Shown: positions 1-8,366 of the stretch, piece by piece
How positions within the stretch are numbered: the first letter of the stretch is position 1
Layout of the letters: the number at the start of each line of letters is the position of its first letter
NCBI GenBank assembly: GCA_963775085.1
Contig: CAVZHO010000002.1
Coordinates: 1,035,051-1,099,050, forward strand
DNA: 64,000 bases
Direction: 5' to 3'
Origin: JAAFIP01 sp963775085
Lineage (GTDB): Bacteria; Pseudomonadota; Gammaproteobacteria; Burkholderiales; Burkholderiaceae_C
Notes under the pieces: generated by a model
Databases searched by the model: none
What the model was told of the DNA's origin: nothing
The model's input: the letters and a program-made list of their open reading frames with translations, nothing else
Translations under genes and position numbers: made by a program

Positions 1-419
1 GTGTTCTCGCGCACCACATAAAAGTCGATCTCGCCGGGCTTGTACGGCGTACCGTCGCGCTTGACCACGGGCGCGATGATGCCAGGCATCAGCTTGACGG
101 GGCGCAGGTTGATGTATTGGTCAAACTCGCGGCGAAACAGCAGCAGCGAGCCCCACAGCGAGACGTGGTCCAAAATTTTGTCGGGCCAGCCGACTGCGCC
201 AAAATATATCGCGTCGTGGCCACCGACCAGGTCTTTCCAGTTGTCGGGCATCATCTTGCCGTGCTTTTCAAAATACTCCCAGCTGGAGAAATCGAAGTGG
301 TCAAAGTGCAGGTCGATATTGAATTTGCGCGCGGCCGCCTCCATCACGCGCAGGCCTTCGGGCATGACCTCTTTGCCAATGCCATCGCCGGGGATGACTG
401 CGATACGGTGTTTTGCCAT
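1..419 (-). CDS. ttuC: tartrate dehydrogenase/decarboxylase, N-terminal part
   Basis: Only the first 139 codons lie in the window; the gene runs off the left edge. The translation starts MAKHRIAVIPGDGIGKEVMP, the NAD-binding start of the isocitrate/isopropylmalate dehydrogenase superfamily. Further on, HFDFSSWEYFEKHGKMMP, FGAVGWPDKILDHVSLWGS and RREFDQYINLRPVKLMPG are typical of the tartrate dehydrogenase branch rather than LeuB or Icd. Such enzymes oxidise or decarboxylate tartrate or D-malate with NAD+ and Mn2+ in the cytoplasm. A purine-rich GAAGGAAA stretch precedes the ATG. It is read away from the hydrolase gene upstream, in the same direction, and may be co-transcribed with it. D-malate dehydrogenase is the main alternative. 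Confidence 0.85.
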   Translation of the reverse strand, partial: MAKHRIAVIPGDGIGKEVMPEGLRVMEAAARKFNIDLHFDHFDFSSWEYFEKHGKMMPDNWKDLVGGHDAIYFGAVGWPDKILDHVSLWGSLLLFRREFDQYINLRPVKLMPGIIAPVVKRDGTPYKPGEIDFYVVREN

Positions 420-466
420 GGTGGATATTTCCTTCAGGGTTAAAAATAAAAAGATGAATGAAAGGT

Positions 467-1357
467 TTACGCAATGAAAAAATCCTGCGCCTGCGACAGT
501 AATAGTTGCGGTGCCTCTTCGGCAATGTAGTGGCCACAGGGCAAGGCCTGGCCATTGACGTCCTGTGCTCGCTCACGCCACAGCGGCAGCACTGCAAAAT
601 TTTGCCCCACCACGCCGTTCTCACCCCACAGCACCTTGAGCGGCATCGCCAGCGTGTTGCCCGCAGCGATATCCGCACGGTCATGCACCAGGTCTACCGT
701 GGCGCTGGCGCGGTAGTCTTCGCAAATGCCGCGTGCGCTGCCGGGGATTTGGATGCAGCGCTCATACTCGGCCATGGCCTCTGGCGCAAACGCGCCCAGC
801 CCGGCATGGCGCTTGCCCATCACACTGCGGATATAACGCACCGGGTCGGACTCTATCAAGGCCTCGGGCAGCGGCGGCGGCTGGATCAGAAAAAACCAAT
901 GCCAGTAGGCCGTGGCAAAACCCAGCGAGGTGTTCTCGTACATCGCCAGCGTGGGCGCAATGTCCAACAGCAGCATGCGCTGCACCGCCTGCGGGTGATC
1001 AACGGCCAGGCGGTGCGCCACCCGTGCGCCCCGGTCATGCGCCAGCACCTGGAACTGCGCATAACCGCGTGACTGCATCAGCGCTACGGCATCGAGCGCC
1101 ATCTCGCGTTTGGAGTACGCCGCATGCGTGTCGTCGGCCAACGGCCTGCCCGAGTCACCATAGCCGCGCAAATCCATCATCACCACGGTAAAGCGTTTAG
1201 CCAGATCGGGTGCCACGCGGTGCCACATGGCGTGGCTTTGCGGATGGCCGTGCAGCAGCAATAAGGGTGCCCCCTGCCCGCCAACGCGCCCGTGCAGGCG
1301 AACGCCATCACGTACGACTTGGAAGGGTTGGAACGCGGGGAACATACGTGAGGGCAC
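467..1357 (-). CDS. alpha/beta hydrolase, haloacetate (fluoroacetate) dehalogenase type
   Basis: The 296-residue protein has the alpha/beta-hydrolase fold. HGHPQS (36-41) is the oxyanion region. HDRGARVAHR (107-116) carries Asp108 as nucleophile, where esterases would have Ser, with the neighbouring Arg residues that hold the carboxylate. LDIAPT (131-136) contains the expected acid, WHWFF (152-156) provides the His-Trp of the halide pocket, and CGHYIAEEAP contains the catalytic His277. This set is characteristic of haloacetate dehalogenase, which hydrolyses the carbon-halogen bond of haloacetates to glycolate. The substrate is inferred from family motifs only. It is in line with eamA upstream and ttuC downstream, with short gaps. 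A later start is possible, because the first dozen residues are not conserved in the family. Confidence 0.8.
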   Translation of the reverse strand: MPSRMFPAFQPFQVVRDGVRLHGRVGGQGAPLLLLHGHPQSHAMWHRVAPDLAKRFTVVMMDLRGYGDSGRPLADDTHAAYSKREMALDAVALMQSRGYAQFQVLAHDRGARVAHRLAVDHPQAVQRMLLLDIAPTLAMYENTSLGFATAYWHWFFLIQPPPLPEALIESDPVRYIRSVMGKRHAGLGAFAPEAMAEYERCIQIPGSARGICEDYRASATVDLVHDRADIAAGNTLAMPLKVLWGENGVVGQNFAVLPLWRERAQDVNGQALPCGHYIAEEAPQLLLSQAQDFFIA

Positions 1358-1402
1358 AACGTCAGGGAATGATGGAAGCAGAGCGATAGGCCTGATTGTC
1401 CA

Positions 1403-2296
1403 TCATCCAGCAAGCGTTTTTTTCGACGTATGCACTACGCAAAATACACCTGCCGCAGCCAGCAAGGTGCCCATTACGGTCGCCAACGTAATAGCCTCGC
1501 CAAACAACACCCAAGCCATAAATGCCGTCGTAGGTGGCACCAGGTAGAGCAGTGAGGTAACGCTGGTGGCGGCACCGCGCTGGATCAGCATATACAGCAG
1601 CGAGCTGCCGCCCAGGGTGAGCCCAAACACCGACCAAGCCATGGCCCAGGCCAGTTGTGCGTTCCATTGCATGGCTTGGGGCTCCAGAAGCGTCAGAGGC
1701 AAGGTCACCAGCAAGGCCGCGCCCAGTTGCACGGTGTTGGCCGAGCGCACGTCGCAGGGCGCGATAAAACGCTTTTGGTATAAGGTGCCTGCAGTAATAC
1801 TGAGTAAGGCCATGGCGGCGAAAGTCAGGTTAACTACCGTAGCCTCGCCGTGGCCGAGCTTGCTGGAGACGACTAGCAGCAAGCCGACAAAGCCCAGCGC
1901 CAAACCAGTCCATTGGCGCGCCGTGACCTTGCCGCCCATGCCTGAGAGCCACAGGGCGGTAAGCACAGGTTGTAAACCGACGATGAGCGCGGATAGCCCA
2001 GAGCCCATACCCAGCTTGACCGCCGTCCATACACCGCCCAAGTAGCCCGCATGCACAAGCACGCCTGTGACAGCCAGGTGCAGCCACTGCGCGCGGCTAC
2101 TGGGTGGCTTGACCCGCGCTAGAACGATCCACAGTACAAAGCACAGGATGGACAATGCATAGCGTGTGGTCAAAAATTTCATCGGCGGCGCGTAGGGCAT
2201 GCCATAGCGGGCGACGATAAAGCCGGTACTCCAGATCAGCACAAAGACGATGGGCATGGCGCGTAGCCAGGCGCTACCAGAGTCTGAAGATGGCAT
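1403..2296 (-). CDS. EamA/DMT-family transporter
   Basis: The 297-residue protein is very hydrophobic, with about ten predicted membrane spans arranged as two EamA halves. VFVLIWSTGFIVARYG near residue 20 is the typical first helix, and the second half begins around FAAMALLSITAGTLYQKRF. Members of this drug/metabolite transporter family export amino acids, purines or other small metabolites across the inner membrane; the substrate cannot be read from sequence. The start lies 8 bp downstream of the pgsA stop, so the two are very likely one transcript. The protein ends with a short cytoplasmic tail, FCVVHTSKKTLAG. No oddities were seen. Confidence 0.85.
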   Translation of the reverse strand: MPSSDSGSAWLRAMPIVFVLIWSTGFIVARYGMPYAPPMKFLTTRYALSILCFVLWIVLARVKPPSSRAQWLHLAVTGVLVHAGYLGGVWTAVKLGMGSGLSALIVGLQPVLTALWLSGMGGKVTARQWTGLALGFVGLLLVVSSKLGHGEATVVNLTFAAMALLSITAGTLYQKRFIAPCDVRSANTVQLGAALLVTLPLTLLEPQAMQWNAQLAWAMAWSVFGLTLGGSSLLYMLIQRGAATSVTSLLYLVPPTTAFMAWVLFGEAITLATVMGTLLAAAGVFCVVHTSKKTLAG

Positions 2297-2304
2297 GAAC
2301 CCGC

Positions 2305-2871
2305 TTACTTGGCCTTGGCCCGAATTTCAGGCAGGGCTTTTTGCAGGTAGTACACCATTGACCACACCGTGAGCACGGCGGAGATCCAGATCAGCCAGGT
2401 GCCGACCACACTGGTGTCGATCCAGCCCAGCAGCTTGCCGTTGTAGAGCAAGAAGGGGATGGCCACCATTTGGGCCACGGTTTTGAGCTTGCCCAGCATG
2501 TGCACCGCCACGCTACGCGAGGCACCGATATGCGCCATCCACTCGCGCAGGGCGCTGATCGCAATCTCGCGCCCCACAATGATGAGGGCCACGAACACGT
2601 CCGCCCGATGCAGATGCACCAACACCAAGAGCGAGGCGCAGACCAAGAACTTGTCGGCCACCGGGTCTAAAAACGCACCGAAAGACGAGGCCTGGTTGAG
2701 CTTGCGGGCCAGGTAGCCGTCGAGCCAGTCGGTCAAAGCAAACACGACAAACAGCACCGTGGCTACCAGGTTTTGCGTGGCGACAGGCAATTGGGTATAA
2801 AAAATCCCCACGATGAGCGGGATGGCGACAATGCGCGTCCAGGTCAGGATCGTGGGGATAGTGAAGAACAT
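2305..2871 (-). CDS. pgsA: CDP-diacylglycerol-glycerol-3-phosphate 3-phosphatidyltransferase
   Basis: The 188-residue integral membrane enzyme makes phosphatidylglycerol phosphate, the committed step to phosphatidylglycerol and cardiolipin. The CDP-alcohol phosphotransferase signature is complete: DWLDGYLARK followed by GAFLDPVADK gives the D-x2-D-G-x2-A-R-x8-G-x3-D-x3-D pattern that binds Mg2+ and the CDP-lipid. It begins MFFTIPTILTWTRI, the usual N-terminus of PgsA. The length fits the family. pgsA commonly follows uvrC in proteobacteria, as here, although a lipoprotein gene sits between the two. Confidence 0.95.
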   Translation of the reverse strand: MFFTIPTILTWTRIVAIPLIVGIFYTQLPVATQNLVATVLFVVFALTDWLDGYLARKLNQASSFGAFLDPVADKFLVCASLLVLVHLHRADVFVALIIVGREIAISALREWMAHIGASRSVAVHMLGKLKTVAQMVAIPFLLYNGKLLGWIDTSVVGTWLIWISAVLTVWSMVYYLQKALPEIRAKAK

Positions 2872-2909
2872 GCGCCTATTGTGGCATGCCCTACTCTTTT
2901 TGCAGCTTA

Positions 2910-3476
2910 CTACAGGCCTTCAACGACGGTACGCAGTTGAAACTTTAAACTGTCGTTGTACAAAAACGTCTCATTGAACTGCCAGGGCCCGGGCAGATTA
3001 TGGATGGGGCCGAAATTGGCCACCCGGCGGATCGCCTGAATAGCCAGGTTGTTGGTCTCAGGCGCGACCTGCGACTGGCGCAAAAAGTCCAGGTTGCGGA
3101 TGCTGCCGTCAGCATTTAACTGCAGAGACACAACAGGGATGCCACGAAGAGGGTCTTGCAACTTGCCTGCCGCGACAGTGCCGGCGTTGGCCTCCATGAT
3201 CAAGCGTGCCGCGCGGCGGCGGTACTCGGCCATGTTGTTGACCAGCGGCATGCTGTAGACCACAGGCGCAGCGGGCGGCGGTGGTACATAGACAGGCGGT
3301 GGCGGCACATACGCCACAGGAGGGGGCAGCGCAGCCGCGACCGGCGGGGGTGGGGGCGAGGGACGCGGTGGCGGGGGTTTGATGGCGCAGCCAGCGAACA
3401 CGGAGACCAGCGCAATAGCTATAAATTTAATAGCTAGTTGTGTCCTGGCTGTGCGGACTTGGGGAACATTTACCAT
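2910..3476 (-). CDS. proline-rich lipoprotein with TonB-C-like domain
   Basis: The 188-residue protein has an N-terminal signal peptide ending in VFAGC, a lipobox with Cys about residue 30, then a long PPPP-rich stretch (33-73) such as might span the periplasm. The C-terminal half (about 80-188) contains the pattern GIPVVSLQLNADGSIRNLDF and ...AIQAIRRVANFGP, which resembles TonB C-terminal domains; that assignment is inferred. There is no ExbB/ExbD partner nearby. Most of the signal peptide (about residues 6-20, reaching LAIKFIAI) is encoded by one of the 43 bp dispersed repeats at 3418-3460, so the export signal seems to have been built from repeat DNA. It sits between uvrC and pgsA. Confidence 0.7.
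   Translation of the reverse strand: MVNVPQVRTARTQLAIKFIAIALVSVFAGCAIKPPPPRPSPPPPPVAAALPPPVAYVPPPPVYVPPPPAAPVVYSMPLVNNMAEYRRRAARLIMEANAGTVAAGKLQDPLRGIPVVSLQLNADGSIRNLDFLRQSQVAPETNNLAIQAIRRVANFGPIHNLPGPWQFNETFLYNDSLKFQLRTVVEGL
3418..3460 (-). repeat. dispersed two-hairpin repeat, copy in lipoprotein signal peptide
   Basis: The family reads, in one orientation, TAGTCCTTGTCGTATGGAC then GTAAGCAGCTAT then TTAATTTATAGC, with stems GTCC/GGAC and GCTAT/ATAGC. This copy lies within the start of the lipoprotein gene and encodes part of its signal peptide. Confidence 0.8.
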
Positions 3477-3530
3477 GTTGAAAAGACTCCTGTAAGGGCA
3501 ACTGCCGGATTTGGGGCTTGATCCGCACGC

Positions 3531-5495
3531 TCAACGCAGCGCGCGGTAGATTTCCTCGGCCAAAGGTTTGGAAATACCCTCTACTGTAGCAAGGTCTGCG
3601 GCACTTGCGGCAGCTACACCCCGTACGCCACCAAAACGTTGTAAAAGTTTGGCACGCCGTTTGGCACCAATGCCCGGTATATCCTCCAGCGAACTGCCCC
3701 CGGTACGCACCTTGGCGCGCGCGGCGCGCATGCCGGTGATGGCAAAGCGGTGCGCCTCATCGCGGATCTGCGCGATCAGCATCAGCGCAGCGCTGTCTTT
3801 GGGCAGGCTGGCCTTGGCGCGGCCATCGGCAAACACCAGCTCCTCCAGCCCCACCTTGCGACCCTCGCCCTTCTCTACCCCGGCGATCAGGCCGAGGTCC
3901 AGGCCGAGCTGCTCAAACACCTCTTTGGCCATGCTGACCTGGCCTTTACCGCCATCGACCAGTACCAGGTCGGGCAGTTTGGGTGGCGGGGACAGTACAC
4001 TGGCCGCCTTCGCCGTCTCCGCCTCAAAGGCGCGCTGCGCCTCCACCATCTTGCTGTAGCGGCGCGTCAGCACCTGGCGCATGGCGGCGTAGTCGTCCCC
4101 CGGTGTAATGCCCTCGATCTTGTAACGCCGGTACTCGCTACTTTGCATTTTGTTGCCGTGAAACACCACACAGCTGGCCTGGGTGGCCTCGCCCGCCGTG
4201 TGGCTGATGTCAAAGCACTCGATGCGAAAGGCATTCAGGTCTTCGGGTGCCAGGTCCAGCGCCGTCACCAGGGCGCGGGTGCGCTGCATTTGGCTGCCCT
4301 CTTCGGCCAGCAATCGGGTGAGCTGGATGTCGGCATTGGTTTGCGCCATCTCCAGCCAGATACGCCGATGCTCGCGCGGGTGCTGCACGGCGTTGATTTT
4401 GACGCCCGACTGCTCTGACAACACGGCAATCAGTTCAACATCCACCGCCTCGCTCACCAGCAGGGTGGGCGGCGGCGGCGTGTCGATGTAGTGCTGGGCG
4501 ATAAAGGCCTCCAGCACCTCGGCCGCCGAGGCATCGTCCACATGCACCGGAAAGTAGGGCCGGTCGCCCAAATGCCGCCCACCGCGCACCATCGCCAGAT
4601 TCACACAGGCCTTGCCGCCGCCCACCTTCACCGCCAGGATGTCCACGTCTTTGTCGCTGACGTTGTCCACCGCCTGCTGGTGCAATACCTTGGACAGCGC
4701 CGAGATCTGGTTGCGCACCTCGGCGGCCTGCTCAAACTCCAGCTTGTCGGCATGCGCCATCATGCGGTCTTCCAGCTCCTGCACGATGGTGTGCGTCTCG
4801 CCCTGCAGGAAGCGCTCGGCGTTGCGCGTGTCTTGGGTGTAGTCGGCCAGGCTGATATGCCCCACGCAGGGCGCTGTGCAGCGCTTGATCTGGTAGAGCA
4901 AACAGGGCCGGGTACGGTTGGCAAACACGGTGTCTTCGCAGGTACGCAGCATGAAGACCTTTTGCAGCAGCTGGATGGTCTCCTTGACCGCCCAGGCGCT
5001 GGGGTAGGGGCCGAAATAGCGGTGCTTTTTCTCGACCGCGCCCCGGTAGTAGGCGATGCGGGGGAAGTCTGTGCTGCCCTCGCGGCCCTGCCCGGTCATC
5101 TTCAGGTAGGGGTAGCTTTTGTCGTCGCGAAACAAAATATTAAAGCGCGGATGCAGCGTTTTAATCAGGTTGTTCTCCAGCAGCAACGCCTCGGCTTCGG
5201 ATCGCACCACCGTGGTTTGCATGCGCACGATTTTGGTCACCATGTGGCCAATGCGGGTGCCGCCATGGTTTTTTTGGAAATAGCTGGAGACGCGTTTCTT
5301 CAGGTTCTTGGCCTTGCCCACATAAAGCAAGGCATCCTCCGCATCAAAATAACGGTACACGCCGGGCAGGCCGGGCAAGGCGGCGACCTCGGCCAGCAGT
5401 TGGGCCGAATGCGGCTCGGGGCGCAACTCAACACTTAGCTCCTGGGCTGGTGGAGCAAGGGGCAATGGCAGCGGCGGCTCGGGTTTGTCGGTCAT
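3531..5495 (-). CDS. uvrC: UvrABC excinuclease subunit C
   Basis: The 654-residue protein makes the 3' and 5' incisions of nucleotide excision repair. The GIY-YIG endonuclease domain is at about 40-115 (GLPGVYRYFDAEDALLYVGK), with the UVR motif later (LEFEQAAEVRNQISAL) for UvrB contact. The RNase H-like nuclease core includes ECFDISHTAGE and LVDGGKGQ, and the C-terminal tandem helix-hairpin-helix is LEDIPGIGAKRRAKLL. The first 35 residues are a proline-rich extension absent from many UvrC proteins. The gene is divergent from earP with only 25 bp between the start codons, so the two promoters must overlap or lie inside the opposite gene. Confidence 0.97.
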   Translation of the reverse strand: MTDKPEPPLPLPLAPPAQELSVELRPEPHSAQLLAEVAALPGLPGVYRYFDAEDALLYVGKAKNLKKRVSSYFQKNHGGTRIGHMVTKIVRMQTTVVRSEAEALLLENNLIKTLHPRFNILFRDDKSYPYLKMTGQGREGSTDFPRIAYYRGAVEKKHRYFGPYPSAWAVKETIQLLQKVFMLRTCEDTVFANRTRPCLLYQIKRCTAPCVGHISLADYTQDTRNAERFLQGETHTIVQELEDRMMAHADKLEFEQAAEVRNQISALSKVLHQQAVDNVSDKDVDILAVKVGGGKACVNLAMVRGGRHLGDRPYFPVHVDDASAAEVLEAFIAQHYIDTPPPPTLLVSEAVDVELIAVLSEQSGVKINAVQHPREHRRIWLEMAQTNADIQLTRLLAEEGSQMQRTRALVTALDLAPEDLNAFRIECFDISHTAGEATQASCVVFHGNKMQSSEYRRYKIEGITPGDDYAAMRQVLTRRYSKMVEAQRAFEAETAKAASVLSPPPKLPDLVLVDGGKGQVSMAKEVFEQLGLDLGLIAGVEKGEGRKVGLEELVFADGRAKASLPKDSAALMLIAQIRDEAHRFAITGMRAARAKVRTGGSSLEDIPGIGAKRRAKLLQRFGGVRGVAAASAADLATVEGISKPLAEEIYRALR

Positions 5496-5520
5496 CCCCG
5501 TATTGTGGACAATCTAGGCC

Positions 5521-6723
5521 ATGCAAACCACACGCACCTGGGACATTTTTTGCAAAGTGATAGACAACTTTGGCGACATCGGCGTGTGCTGGCGGCTCTC
5601 TTGCGACCTGGCCGAACGCGGCCAGCAGGTGCGCCTGTGGGTGGACGACGCCTGCGCGCTGGCCTGGATGGCACCGGGCGGCGCACCCGGGGTGCAGGTG
5701 CGTGCCTGGTCAGCCGATTCGCCAGACATCGGCGTAGACACACCCGGTGACGTAGTGATCGAGGCTTTCGGCTGCGAGGTCAGCGCCGCCTGGATCGCTC
5801 ATTATTCTATAGCTGCAAATGACCAAACGACAAGGACTACGCCGGGTTTTGGCACCCAAAATGCAGCTTCGCCCGCATCACCGCCGGCTCTTGCACCTTC
5901 CCAGCCGGTCTGGATCAATCTGGAATACCTGAGCGCCCAGCCGTATGCAGCCAGCAGCCATGGCCTGCCCTCCCCAGTGATGGTGGGCCCCGCACGCGGC
6001 ATGCGCAAATGGTTTTTCTACCCCGGCTTCACACCAGGCACGGGCGGGCTGCTGCGCAGCGCGGCGCTCGATCACCGGCTTTGCGCCCCAACGCCCCGAC
6101 CCGTGCAGAGCGCTGAAAGTGGGGCCACGCCGCAGAAAATCAGCCTGTTCTGCTACGAACCACCCGCGCTGGGGCAGCTTCTGGAGCAGTTAACCCAGGC
6201 GCAGCAGCCCACGCACCTGCAAGTCACGGCAGGCCGCGCCCGGCAGGCTGTACAGCTGGCAATGAACAATCAAACTGGCCAGGAGTCCTTGTCGTATGGA
6301 CGTAAACAGCTATCAATTTCATACCTCCCACCGATGTCGCAAGACCTGTACGACGACCTGCTCTGGCATAGCGACCTCAATTTTGTACGCGGCGAAGACA
6401 GCCTGGTACGCGCGCTGTGGGCAGGCCAGCCGTTCATCTGGCAGATCTATCCGCAAAGCGACGGAGCCCACGCAGCCAAGCTGGATGCATTTTTAGACTG
6501 GCTGCAAGCGCCGCCCGATCTGCGCCTGTTTCATCACGTATGGAATGGCCTGAGCCAGGCCACCCTGCCCGCGCTGGACTTGCCGGCCTGGCAAGCCAGC
6601 GTGCTTGCCGCCCGTCGGCGCTTGCTGGCACAAAGCGATTTAGTTACGCAACTGATAGAGTTTGTCCAAAACCAGCTAAAATCGCAGGTTTTGCGCAGAT
6701 CACCTGCGCTGCAAACCCCCTAG
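5521..6723 (+). CDS. earP: EF-P arginine rhamnosyltransferase
   Basis: This 400-residue enzyme transfers rhamnose from TDP-rhamnose to Arg32 of elongation factor P, allowing the ribosome to pass polyproline stretches. The family N-terminus FCKVIDNFGDIGVCWRL is present with its conserved Asp pair (Asp15, Asp19). PVWINLEYLSAQPY, FYPGFTPGTGGLLR and DLNFVRGEDSLVRALWAGQ (RGEDS at 290-294) are also intact, the last holding the conserved catalytic Glu. Its target efp follows 11 bp downstream. Two copies of the 43 bp repeat are inserted in frame, encoding roughly residues 93-107 and 258-268; both fall between conserved blocks, so the enzyme is probably functional. Translation starts at the ATG after GGCC. 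Confidence 0.95.
   Translation: MQTTRTWDIFCKVIDNFGDIGVCWRLSCDLAERGQQVRLWVDDACALAWMAPGGAPGVQVRAWSADSPDIGVDTPGDVVIEAFGCEVSAAWIAHYSIAANDQTTRTTPGFGTQNAASPASPPALAPSQPVWINLEYLSAQPYAASSHGLPSPVMVGPARGMRKWFFYPGFTPGTGGLLRSAALDHRLCAPTPRPVQSAESGATPQKISLFCYEPPALGQLLEQLTQAQQPTHLQVTAGRARQAVQLAMNNQTGQESLSYGRKQLSISYLPPMSQDLYDDLLWHSDLNFVRGEDSLVRALWAGQPFIWQIYPQSDGAHAAKLDAFLDWLQAPPDLRLFHHVWNGLSQATLPALDLPAWQASVLAARRRLLAQSDLVTQLIEFVQNQLKSQVLRRSPALQTP
5797..5840 (-). repeat. dispersed repeat, first in-frame copy in earP
   Basis: ATAGCTGCAAATGACC and ACAAGGACTAC match the reversed consensus. It is read in the frame IAANDQTTRT, the same frame as the copies in fcs, amiC and the SIMPL gene. Confidence 0.85.
6294..6324 (+). 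repeat. dispersed repeat, second in-frame copy in earP
   Basis: AGTCCTTGTCGTATGGACG then TAAACAGCTATCAATTTCAT matches the consensus closely, in the opposite orientation to the first copy. It is read as ESLSYGRKQLSIS. Confidence 0.9.
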
Positions 6724-6734
6724 AAACTTTCCCC

Positions 6735-7289
6735 ATGAAAATCGCTCAAGAAATCCGCGCAGGCAACGTCATCATGCACGGCAAAGACCCCATGGTCGTT
6801 CTCAAAACAGAATACAGCCGTGGTGGGCGCAACTCCGCCACCGTGCGCATGAAGCTCAAAAGCCTGATCGCCAACTTTGGTACCGAAGTCGTCTTCAAAG
6901 CCGACGACAAGATGGACCAGGTCATCCTGGACAAAAAAGACTGTACCTACAGCTACTTTGCCGACCCGATGTACATCTGTATGGACAGCGAGTACAACCA
7001 GTACGAGGTGGAAGCCGAGAACATGGGCGACGCGCTCAACTTCATCGAGGACGGCATGGAGCTGGAAGTGGTGTTCTATGACGGCAAGGCCATCTCGGTG
7101 GAACTGCCCACCAGCGTGGTGCGCGAGGTCACCTGGACGGAGCCAGCGGTAAAGGGTGACACCTCGGGCAAGGTACTCAAACCTGCCAAACTGGCCACCG
7201 GCTATGAGGTGGGCGTGCCCATCTTTGTGGCGCAAGGTGACAAGATTGAGGTAGACACCCGTACCGGCGAATACCGTAAACGCGTGTAG
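6735..7289 (+). CDS. efp: elongation factor P
   Basis: The 184-residue factor binds between the P and E sites and speeds peptide-bond formation at proline runs. It starts MKIAQEIRAGNVIMHGKDP; the modification loop YSRGGRNSA carries Arg at position 32 rather than Lys, which matches rhamnosylation by the adjacent EarP rather than lysylation by EpmA. The three beta-barrel domains are of normal length, ending TRTGEYRKRV. The reading frame is open far upstream, but conservation begins at the ATG at 6735. A strong hairpin-plus-T terminator lies 50-75 bp after the stop. Confidence 0.97.
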   Translation: MKIAQEIRAGNVIMHGKDPMVVLKTEYSRGGRNSATVRMKLKSLIANFGTEVVFKADDKMDQVILDKKDCTYSYFADPMYICMDSEYNQYEVEAENMGDALNFIEDGMELEVVFYDGKAISVELPTSVVREVTWTEPAVKGDTSGKVLKPAKLATGYEVGVPIFVAQGDKIEVDTRTGEYRKRV

Positions 7290-7342
7290 ACCACCGCGTA
7301 GCGCGGGCGGGCCATTGGTTCCCGCCGCACTGCCAACCCAAG

Positions 7343-7365
7343 GGCTCCCTGTGCGGAGCCTTTTT
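7343..7365 (+). terminator. rho-independent terminator after efp
   Basis: GGCTCC (7343-7348) and GGAGCC (7355-7360) form a six-base-pair stem with a CTGTGC loop, followed by five T residues. A second GC-rich hairpin (around 7305-7328, GCGGGCGGG with CCCGCCGC) precedes it and may assist termination. Confidence 0.75.
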
Positions 7366-7431
7366 GCATTTCTGTGCCTGAAGTCGCAGTGCTTTGCGGC
7401 CGATACAGTGAACACGCCCTAGAATCAGCCT

Positions 7432-8295
7432 ATGGAAAACACCCAAGACCTCACCGAACAGCGCCTGGCCGATGCCTGGGCTACCTTGCATGCCCATTCC
7501 AAGCTGGACCTGCAACTCACCCCCCACGCCGACCGCATTGCCTTTGCCGACCCCGAGTTTTTGTTGCGCCGCGAGGTGCGCGGCATCCGCATGCAGCTGG
7601 AGATGCTCAAGCCCGAGCTGGGCCAGGCCGCCTATGGCATCGACAACACCATCGTGGTCTTTGGCGGGGCGCGCTTTTGCAGCCCCGAGGAGGCCCAGGC
7701 GGCGCTGGACCAGGCCAAAGCATCGGGCAATGCCGGCGCGCTAGCCAATGCCCAACGCCTGGTGCGCAACGCACCCTACTACACCCAAGCGCGCGAGTTT
7801 GGCCGCTTGGTAGGCGAGCACTGCCTGAGCTGCCAACAGGCCAACAAAATGTTCATCTGCACCGGTGGGGGCCCGGGCGTGATGGAAGCGGCCAACCGGG
7901 GCGCGCAAGACGCTGGGGCCGTCAGCGTCGGCCTGAACATCGCCCTGCCGCATGAACAGGGTGCCAACCCCTACGTCACGCCTGAGCTGAGCTTCAAGTT
8001 CCACTACTTTGCCATGCGCAAAATGCACTTCATGATGCGCGCCAAGGCCCTGGTCGCCTTCCCCGGCGGCTTTGGCACACTGGACGAACTGTTTGAGGTG
8101 CTGACACTGGTACAGACGGGCAAAGCCAAGCCGGTACCCATCTTTCTGTATGGCAGCCAATACTGGAAGCGCCTGATCAACTTTGACGTGCTGGTCGAAG
8201 AAGGTGCCATCTCGCCCGAGGACGTGAACCTGTTTACCTATGTAGACGATCCGCTGGTAGCGTGGAACGAGATCAAGCGCTTCTATGCGTTGTGA
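7432..8295 (+). CDS. LOG-family (TIGR00730) Rossmann-fold protein
   Basis: The 287-residue protein carries the LOG family signatures: GGGPGVMEAANRG (145-157) and PGGFGTLDE (211-219), the PGGxGTxxE nucleotide-binding motif. Characterised relatives are cytokinin riboside 5'-monophosphate phosphoribohydrolases or AMP/nucleotide 5'-monophosphate nucleosidases, cutting the N-glycosidic bond. The N-terminal 65 residues are an extension seen in the longer proteobacterial class. It precedes hpnC by 71 bp, but a functional link is not evident. Being longer than plant-type LOG, it is more likely a nucleotide nucleosidase than a hormone-activating enzyme. Confidence 0.88.
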   Translation: MENTQDLTEQRLADAWATLHAHSKLDLQLTPHADRIAFADPEFLLRREVRGIRMQLEMLKPELGQAAYGIDNTIVVFGGARFCSPEEAQAALDQAKASGNAGALANAQRLVRNAPYYTQAREFGRLVGEHCLSCQQANKMFICTGGGPGVMEAANRGAQDAGAVSVGLNIALPHEQGANPYVTPELSFKFHYFAMRKMHFMMRAKALVAFPGGFGTLDELFEVLTLVQTGKAKPVPIFLYGSQYWKRLINFDVLVEEGAISPEDVNLFTYVDDPLVAWNEIKRFYAL

Positions 8296-8366
8296 AGACC
8301 TTGCGGGACAGACCAACGGACGCGCGCAGCGCCCCGTTGCTCTGTCCTCCACTGATTGAATCCCCC

